From Candidatus Nomurabacteria bacterium (GTDB lineage Bacteria > Patescibacteriota > Minisyncoccia > Phycocordibacterales > UBA9973): DNA of 45,828 nt. Both the position numbers and the translations under genes were made by a program. Below are positions 41,967 to 45,828 of the stretch, in pieces. The notes beneath the pieces are model-generated. The model was not told the origin of the DNA. It ran no database searches and worked only from the letters and a program-made list of their open reading frames with translations. Position 1 is the first letter of the stretch. Each line of letters opens with the position of its first letter. Location: positions 1-45,828 of the forward strand of contig JAIOPO010000006.1 of the NCBI GenBank assembly GCA_021413905.1. Direction: 5' to 3'.

Positions 41967-42257
41967 TGTTTATTGTACCAAGTCCGAACCTATTTTCAAA
42001 ATCGCTGATACAGCGTTCCCTGCGCGCTGAAACGCCTCTGTGCGAAGCACAGAGCTTCTGCAAAAGCAGAAGTGTGGGAAAACGCTAAATACACAATGGA
42101 CTCGGTTTTGCGAAGCAATTTTGCGGGAGGGAGGATTCGCAAAACCGAGACTGATTTTTTGAAAAGTTTTTTGGGCTGGGCTTCCGCCCCGCAGGAGGGT
42201 GCGGGAGGAATGCGGGGCGGATTCTTTTTTTAGATTTTTGGCGGGCGGGCAAAGAGA
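41967..42257. other. Gene-free region of multiple GC-rich hairpins
   Basis: About 290 bp without a credible gene. AGCGTT-CCC pairs with GGG-AA-AACGCT and encloses two hairpins, CTCTGTGC-GAA-GCACAGAG and CTTCTGC-AAAA-GCAGAAG. Next is a 14-bp stem CTCGGTTTTGCGAA with its complement, then CCGCCCCGCA/TGCGGGGCGG (10 bp). It could be a structured RNA downstream of the tRNA or a cluster of palindromic repeats. The 61-residue minus-strand ORF inside it is Pro/Lys/Ser-rich and looks like a by-product. Confidence 0.6.
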
Positions 42258-42287
42258 AAAGCCATTCCAAAATTTTGGAATGGCTTT
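42258..42287 (-). terminator. Intrinsic terminator of the 128-residue protein gene
   Basis: A 30-nt perfect palindrome (aaagccattccaaaa and its complement) just past the stop at 42297. On the minus strand it ends CTTTTCTCTTT. It may also act on plus-strand transcripts. Confidence 0.8.
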
Positions 42288-42296
42288 AGGTTGATT

Positions 42297-42683
42297 TCAT
42301 CCATTGCGTCTGAAGTAAGCGTACTCATCAAATTTTTTAATGAGTAATTCTTCCTTCGTTAAATCAAATGTTCCATCATGCTTTAAGCATCGAGCATTTA
42401 AATTAGATTCTTTTTTTATAAAATCGCAAGGTGATTCGTAGGCTAGTAGGCATAAAATTAATTTTCCTTTTTCGCAATGAAAATAATTTATTTTTTCATT
42501 TTTGAAATAGAAATTAAAAATTTTTAATCCCGTTCTTGGGTCTGCTATGAAGACAAGTGCTTCATCAAGTGTTCCGTAAAATATCTTCCCTCCTTTTTCG
42601 TCTAAGAGAGGATTAATATATCCAGAGCGAGTTGCAAGTTCGGAGTATTCAAATACCCACCAGTTTTTTGTTTGTTTTTCCAT
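42297..42683 (-). CDS. Hypothetical 128-residue cytoplasmic protein
   Basis: Not recognised. It is soluble, aromatic-rich and probably alpha/beta, starting 'QTKNWWVFEYSELATRSGYI' with two later cysteines ('HCEKGKLILC', 'YESPC'). There is no signal peptide or membrane helix. A TATAGT lies about 24 nt upstream of the ATG, giving a short leader. It is bounded by its own terminator and flanked by gene-free DNA, typical of an accessory single-gene unit. Confidence 0.7.
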   Translation of the reverse strand: MEKQTKNWWVFEYSELATRSGYINPLLDEKGGKIFYGTLDEALVFIADPRTGLKIFNFYFKNEKINYFHCEKGKLILCLLAYESPCDFIKKESNLNARCLKHDGTFDLTKEELLIKKFDEYAYFRRNG

Positions 42684-43070
42684 TGTAAATTTGTTTTAAA
42701 TTGTTTCACTATACGCAAAAGAGTGCATGCCTTTTTGTCAGCTTGAAGCGCGTAGCTTCCTCTTCTGGAAAACAAATAACAATGAAATTTTTAAAGAACA
42801 ATTCACTACCAAACCACAAATAAATTTATGATCTGGATAATGAGGACAAGCAGTACTGCTTGTCCAAATATTTTTGCTACACAGTTTTTTGTTTGTTGAC
42901 ACAATAACTTTATTTGCTACGGAAATTATCTATCACAAATATTAGTTTTGAATGTGTTTAATCAACATTTAGAAACTTGTTTACTACGGAAATTTTTTAA
43001 AAATTCTATCATAAACTTTAAAACTAAACCTTGCGTTATCTACACAAGACAGAGCCAGGGGCTTCGGGTA
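42684..43070. other. Gene-free spacer with a palindrome and a direct repeat
   Basis: About 390 bp. It holds a perfect 22-nt palindrome GGACAAGCAGT/ACTGCTTGTCC (42843-42864). Two copies of TTTRCTACGGAAATT (42913-42927 and 42980-42994) are each followed by TCTATCAYAAA. The only plus-strand ORF is 34 codons and unconvincing. No RNA gene was recognised. Confidence 0.55.
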
Positions 43071-43295
43071 CTATGCTTCACCGAGCTTTGTTTGGACTTT
43101 TTCTTGTAACTTTGATTCGGTGAGCAGAAATCCGCCTAAACCAATCATTACGATACTGACAATCAGTATGAACGCAATCATGGGTTGGTTTTTCTCTGCA
43201 ATCACTTGAGTAGTATGTGTTAAGGAATATATCCCAAACAATCCTGCACCAAGTGCTACTAAACCAAGAGTTAACCTAACTATTGTGTTTAACAT
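43071..43295 (-). CDS. Small two-helix membrane protein
   Basis: 74 residues with two hydrophobic helices ('LTLGLVALGAGLFGIYSL', 'AFILIVSIVMIGLGGFLL') and a short charged C-terminus ('ESKLQEKVQTKLGEA'). The layout recalls small DUF2892-like inner-membrane proteins, but I cannot confirm the family. It is divergent from the next gene. Confidence 0.7.
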   Translation of the reverse strand: MLNTIVRLTLGLVALGAGLFGIYSLTHTTQVIAEKNQPMIAFILIVSIVMIGLGGFLLTESKLQEKVQTKLGEA

Positions 43296-43332
43296 ATTTC
43301 GAAAGAACTACAGACAGCATAGCAGATTACGC

Positions 43333-43361
43333 TTGACTTGTCAAGCGTTTCGTGCTAGAGT
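43333..43361 (+). promoter_or_regulatory. Sigma-70-type promoter of the 175-residue protein gene
   Basis: TTGACT, a 17-nt spacer and TAGAGT, giving a leader of about 22 nt to the ATG at 43390. This promoter has a real -35, unlike most core genes in the window. Confidence 0.6.
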
Positions 43362-43389
43362 ACATTCAAACAAATAAAAGTACCTTATT

Positions 43390-43917
43390 ATGCAAAATAC
43401 GGAATGGCTTAATGAAAAAGAGCTAATCACAATCTTGAGTGAGCACTACAAAAAGCTTGGTTTTGCTGTCAGAAAAGTCAAAAGTTCTGACAGTCTTCAC
43501 TACTTGCTTGAAATTACCACCGAACCACTCAAAGATTTCAAATTTGATTATCAGCTTGAAAAACTGGAAGTAACTGACCATCTTTTGGAAAAGGTTACTA
43601 AAATGCCAACCCAAAAAAGGAGTAATGTTTTTGACTTTTCGTCCTTGAATAAGGATGAACTAAAAGCAATTATCAAAAATCACATTTTGGCACGACTTTC
43701 AGAAAAAGAGCGAATGATTATGATTGAAATTTATGAGCTTTGCCCGAAAACTATTTGTAAGGGTGCACCAACAAATTTGAAGGGTGAAAAGATTAACCGA
43801 TCATTGGATAATTTGTATAAAATTTTTCCAAGAGCGGAAGCCCGAAAAATGGTGTCAGTGCACCGAAGGCTCATTGAAGATTTGAGAAAAGCGTTATCAG
43901 AATTTCAAAAAAATTGA
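43390..43917 (+). CDS. Hypothetical 175-residue protein, helical C-terminus
   Basis: Family not recognised. The N-terminal ~70 residues are alpha/beta ('LITILSEHYKKLGFAVRKVK'). The C-terminal half is helical and basic, with 'LARLSEKERMIMIEIYELCP' and 'FPRAEARKMVSVHRRLIEDL'. The helical half could be a nucleic-acid-binding region, which I infer only from charge and helix content. It has its own promoter and terminator and precedes a receiver-domain gene. Confidence 0.7.
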   Translation: MQNTEWLNEKELITILSEHYKKLGFAVRKVKSSDSLHYLLEITTEPLKDFKFDYQLEKLEVTDHLLEKVTKMPTQKRSNVFDFSSLNKDELKAIIKNHILARLSEKERMIMIEIYELCPKTICKGAPTNLKGEKINRSLDNLYKIFPRAEARKMVSVHRRLIEDLRKALSEFQKN

Positions 43918-43925
43918 TTCTGATT

Positions 43926-43958
43926 AAAGAGTGTTCCAGTATTGGAACACTCTTTTTT
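43926..43958 (+). terminator. Intrinsic terminator of the 175-residue protein gene
   Basis: 13-bp perfect stem (aaagagtgttcca / tggaacactcttt) with a GTAT loop and a following T-run, starting 8 nt past the stop. Confidence 0.92.
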
Positions 43959-44017
43959 ATTGACTAACGTCATATTTTACTGTAGTCTGATTTTAGAACC
44001 TTTTAAAAACTAACGAC

Positions 44018-44437
44018 ATGGCAGAAAAAATAAACATTCTCATCGTGGATGATTTAGAATTAGTACACGAGCCGATTGAAAGATTCTTAAAAGACTTTGT
44101 TTTTGTAGAAAACCAAATTAGCATTACCAGTGCTTATAATCTCACACAAGCTAGGCGTATTTTAACAGAAAGAAAGTACGACATTATCATGTTAGACGGA
44201 GATGTAGGAGGTAGTTGGGGTCATGAAATTATTCAGGATATTTTTAAACATAATGATAAAGTCATTATCGTTTCAAGTTCTAACCATGATAACTTCAACA
44301 CTGAAAATGTAAATTTGGGAGCACAGGAATCTTTGAACAAAACATATCTGTATGATTGGAATGACAAAGAGGGTGTGTTTAGAACGCAAAAAGCAAAAGT
44401 AATACGAGAACTTTTTGAGAAATCGAATAAACATTAA
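44018..44437 (+). CDS. Single-domain response regulator (CheY-like receiver)
   Basis: 139 residues with one receiver domain and no output domain. The acidic pair D11/D12 ('ILIVDDLELV'), the phospho-acceptor D60 ('YDIIMLDGDVGG'), the switch Ser/Thr in 'VIIVSSSN' and the conserved Lys in 'ESLNKTYLYD' are all visible. The end of the domain is slightly irregular. It would pass a phosphate signal to a partner protein. No histidine kinase lies in the window. Confidence 0.88.
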   Translation: MAEKINILIVDDLELVHEPIERFLKDFVFVENQISITSAYNLTQARRILTERKYDIIMLDGDVGGSWGHEIIQDIFKHNDKVIIVSSSNHDNFNTENVNLGAQESLNKTYLYDWNDKEGVFRTQKAKVIRELFEKSNKH

Positions 44438-44468
44438 GGACTTCGCGAAGCGAAGTCCTTTTCTTTTT
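44436..44468 (+). terminator. Intrinsic terminator of the receiver gene
   Basis: 10-bp stem (aaggacttcg / cgaagtcctt) with a CGAAG loop and a T-rich tail, overlapping the stop codon. Confidence 0.88.
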
Positions 44469-44509
44469 TGGCGCGCAACTAGAAAAAATACTCATAAAAA
44501 CTATTGTTG

Positions 44510-44546
44510 AAAACACAAAAGCCCCGTTTAGGGGCTTTTGTGTTTT
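44510..44546. terminator. Terminator of the anchored duplicated-domain protein
   Basis: 16-bp perfect stem (aaaacacaaaagcccc / ggggcttttgtgtttt) with a GTTTA loop, 11 nt past the minus-strand stop at 44558. It can work in both directions. Confidence 0.85.
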
Positions 44547-44557
44547 CAATTCCCATT

Positions 44558-45505
44558 TTAGTTTATTGAGAAAGAATTATCTGAATAATCATTTGGCGCA
44601 ATACATCCAGAGCCAGCACAAGAATCTACAATATAAATTTTAAATGGATAACCAACTGGTCCAGGGAAATAATCCCACATCGTAGGGCTTACTGTAAATG
44701 TTTCAGAACCATCATTTGGAGTACTTTGTATGATTGGCGCACTGGTTGTGTGTGCTCCACTGGAAACTGATGCAGAAAGATCAATTCGTAGTTGTGTAGT
44801 TGCAGGCACATTACAACTTGTCCAAGTGACCGTAGCTTGCTGACCTCTTGTCCATGTTTCGCCTCCGTTCGGGGAAAGCACTTTAATTGAAGGAGGATCA
44901 TTAGGAGAACAATTAGCTTGCTGGTTGGTATTTATAGTAAAAGAATTATCAGACCAATCGTTAACGCCTCCTGGCCCATAACTAGAAACAGAAATTTTGA
45001 ACGGATAACCATTTGGTCCAGCAAAATAATCAACAATCGTACTACTCAAAACGAAAGTTTCAGAACCGTCATTAGAAGTATTTTGTACAACCGGCAAGCT
45101 TGTTGTGTGTGCACCACTAGAAACTGATTCTGAAAGTGTAATTCCTAATAGTGTGCTTGCCGATAGATTACAACTCTTCCATTTTACGGTAACTGTTTGG
45201 CCAACATGGTAAATCTCTCCACCGTTCGGTGAAAGAACCGTTATTGAAGGATTGCATGTTGGTGTAGGAGGTGGTGTTTGCTGTTGTGGTGGATTATTCG
45301 CAGGCGGAGGAGTTTGTTGTTGAGAAGGATTATTATTTGTAGTCGGCGGAGTATAATTTTGTTCCGTCGTCGGGAAATAATTTGAGTTATCTGCTACTTT
45401 CGGAGTAGAACTTTTTCCCGCAAAGTATGCAACTCCGCCGACCGCTAAAACTCCAAGCACTATTAGTAAAACTACGACTGGTGCGAAACCTTTATTGTAT
45501 TTCAT
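44558..45505 (-). CDS. Membrane-anchored protein with two duplicated beta domains
   Basis: 315 residues. The N-terminal 'KGFAPVVVLLIVLGVLAVGG' is a single helix that resembles a degenerate type IV pilin-like leader. A Pro/Gln/Asn-rich stalk (~35-83) follows, then two ~110-residue beta domains that are clear duplicates. Each runs from 'VLSPNGGE' through 'VSSGAHTTS' and 'NDGSETF' to 'DNSF(T/S)IN'. This matches the Ser/Thr-rich Kre9/KNH-type surface domain. Cysteine placement differs: the second copy has an extra pair in its last loop. The protein should project from the cell surface. A structured RNA-like element lies upstream. Confidence 0.82.
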   Translation of the reverse strand: MKYNKGFAPVVVLLIVLGVLAVGGVAYFAGKSSTPKVADNSNYFPTTEQNYTPPTTNNNPSQQQTPPPANNPPQQQTPPPTPTCNPSITVLSPNGGEIYHVGQTVTVKWKSCNLSASTLLGITLSESVSSGAHTTSLPVVQNTSNDGSETFVLSSTIVDYFAGPNGYPFKISVSSYGPGGVNDWSDNSFTINTNQQANCSPNDPPSIKVLSPNGGETWTRGQQATVTWTSCNVPATTQLRIDLSASVSSGAHTTSAPIIQSTPNDGSETFTVSPTMWDYFPGPVGYPFKIYIVDSCAGSGCIAPNDYSDNSFSIN

Positions 45506-45544
45506 AATGATTTAATCTTATCATAATTACTAGCTAGCAAAAAG

Positions 45545-45642
45545 CTCCTAGCCAGCGATAATCCGAAGATTACCCATACCCCTTTCGGGATATGACACAA
45601 CCAGTGCGAACTCTGACTAGGAGTTCTTTATTCTGGTTGTGT
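45545..45642 (-). ncRNA. Candidate pseudoknotted RNA upstream of the surface protein
   Basis: Read on the minus strand: a 10-bp stem ACACAACCAG/CTGGTTGTGT encloses a hairpin GAACTC-CTAGTCA-GAGTTC. Then come CATATCCC-GAAA-GGGGTATG and GGTAATC-UUCG-GATTATC. Finally TGGCTAG pairs with the whole 7-nt loop of the first hairpin. Three helices contain G-U pairs that would be A-C mismatches on the plus strand, which fixes the sense strand. It ends about 40 nt before the ATG, so it may be a cis-regulatory leader. I do not recognise the class. Confidence 0.55.
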
Positions 45643-45713
45643 TTCGCGACCATATCATTTTGATTTTTAAGGGCAAAATGGGTTAGGTCTTTCTATTAAA
45701 TTGACATCTATAG

Positions 45714-45742
45714 AATAGCATTTTTGGTTTAAAAATGCTATT
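45714..45742. repeat. AT-rich 12-bp inverted repeat
   Basis: AATAGCATTTTT-GGTTT-AAAAATGCTATT. No T-run follows on the minus strand. On the plus strand an AT-rich stretch follows. It may be a terminator for a gene beyond the window, but this is uncertain. Confidence 0.5.
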
Positions 45743-45769
45743 TGAAATCTTTATTTTTTATCGAGGGAG

Positions 45770-45814
45770 AACTCCTCGCCGTTTTATAATGTTTCCTAAA
45801 AACGGCGAGGAGTT
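45770..45814. repeat. 16-bp GC-rich inverted repeat near the right edge
   Basis: Perfect arms aactcctcgccgtttt and aaaacggcgaggagtt around a 13-nt loop. Followed by TTG on the plus side, so it is not a clear terminator. It lies at the window edge and its context is not seen. Confidence 0.6.
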
Positions 45815-45828
45815 TGTGCGCGAACGGG

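Noticed and set aside
42085-42270. 61-residue minus-strand ORF rich in Pro, Lys and Ser
   Set aside because: It lies across GC-rich hairpins, lacks a promoter or ribosome site, and has no protein-like hydrophobic pattern.
42726-42830. 34-codon plus-strand ORF
   Set aside because: Too short, no start signals and no recognisable composition.
1-45828. CRISPR arrays, transposases, rRNA genes
   Set aside because: No regularly spaced repeats, no transposase-like ORF and no rRNA sequence were seen on reading the window.

Overview
The window is an AT-rich chromosomal segment of a Candidate Phyla Radiation bacterium (Patescibacteria, most likely Parcubacteria). I infer this from the gene families and from the style of the genes. 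Core genes are compact, Shine-Dalgarno sequences are mostly weak or absent, and there is a large minus-strand cluster of VirB4/VirB6/PrgI-type genes with many secreted proteins of unknown function. No database search was run, so the taxonomic call is an inference.

Layout. Bases 1-9139 hold polA (partial), tsaE, a secreted Gly/Tyr/Asn-rich protein, a PilB/GspE-type ATPase, a candidate minus-strand ncRNA, ruvB, a CNNM/CorC-type membrane protein, ruvC, a 45-residue acidic ORF and tyrS. Bases 9177-16800 hold a class A penicillin-binding protein and the replication-origin neighbourhood: a DciA-like small protein, dnaN, the dnaN-dnaA spacer with DnaA boxes, and dnaA running left, then rpmH, rnpA, yidD, yidC and jag running right. 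Bases 16802-33154 are one minus-strand block encoding a type IV secretion-like envelope machine: PrgI/VirB3-like, TraC-like, VirB4 ATPase, VirB6-like, a VirB2-like protein fused to a putative lytic domain, and several secreted or anchored partners. Bases 33186-39448 hold rsmA, a UvrD/PcrA helicase, a small helical protein and a 1000-residue orphan. Bases 39848-41922 hold a LysM/M23 endopeptidase, a fatty acid desaturase and tRNA-Gly(UCC). From about 41967 to the end the region looks accessory: GC-rich hairpins, small orphan genes, a lone receiver domain, an anchored duplicated beta-domain protein, and a compact pseudoknotted RNA-like element at the right end.

The most unusual signals are these. 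(1) GC-rich palindromic elements sit in frame inside rsmA and uvrD, with a shared core and a covarying inner hairpin; other palindromic inserts sit in frame in tsaE and polA. (2) Many start codons lie 6-9 nt downstream of a -10 hexamer, which implies widespread leaderless transcription. (3) There are two structured RNA candidates, at 4885-5027 and 45545-45642; both can be assigned to the minus strand from the sequence. (4) The secretion cluster contains a protein that appears to join a VirB2-like membrane pair to a VirB1-like lytic domain.

Functionally, the penicillin-binding protein, M23 endopeptidase and lytic fusion would build and open the wall. The VirB-like cluster would span it, and PilB-type and VirB4-type ATPases would power surface machines. 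This fits an episymbiotic lifestyle, but that is inference.
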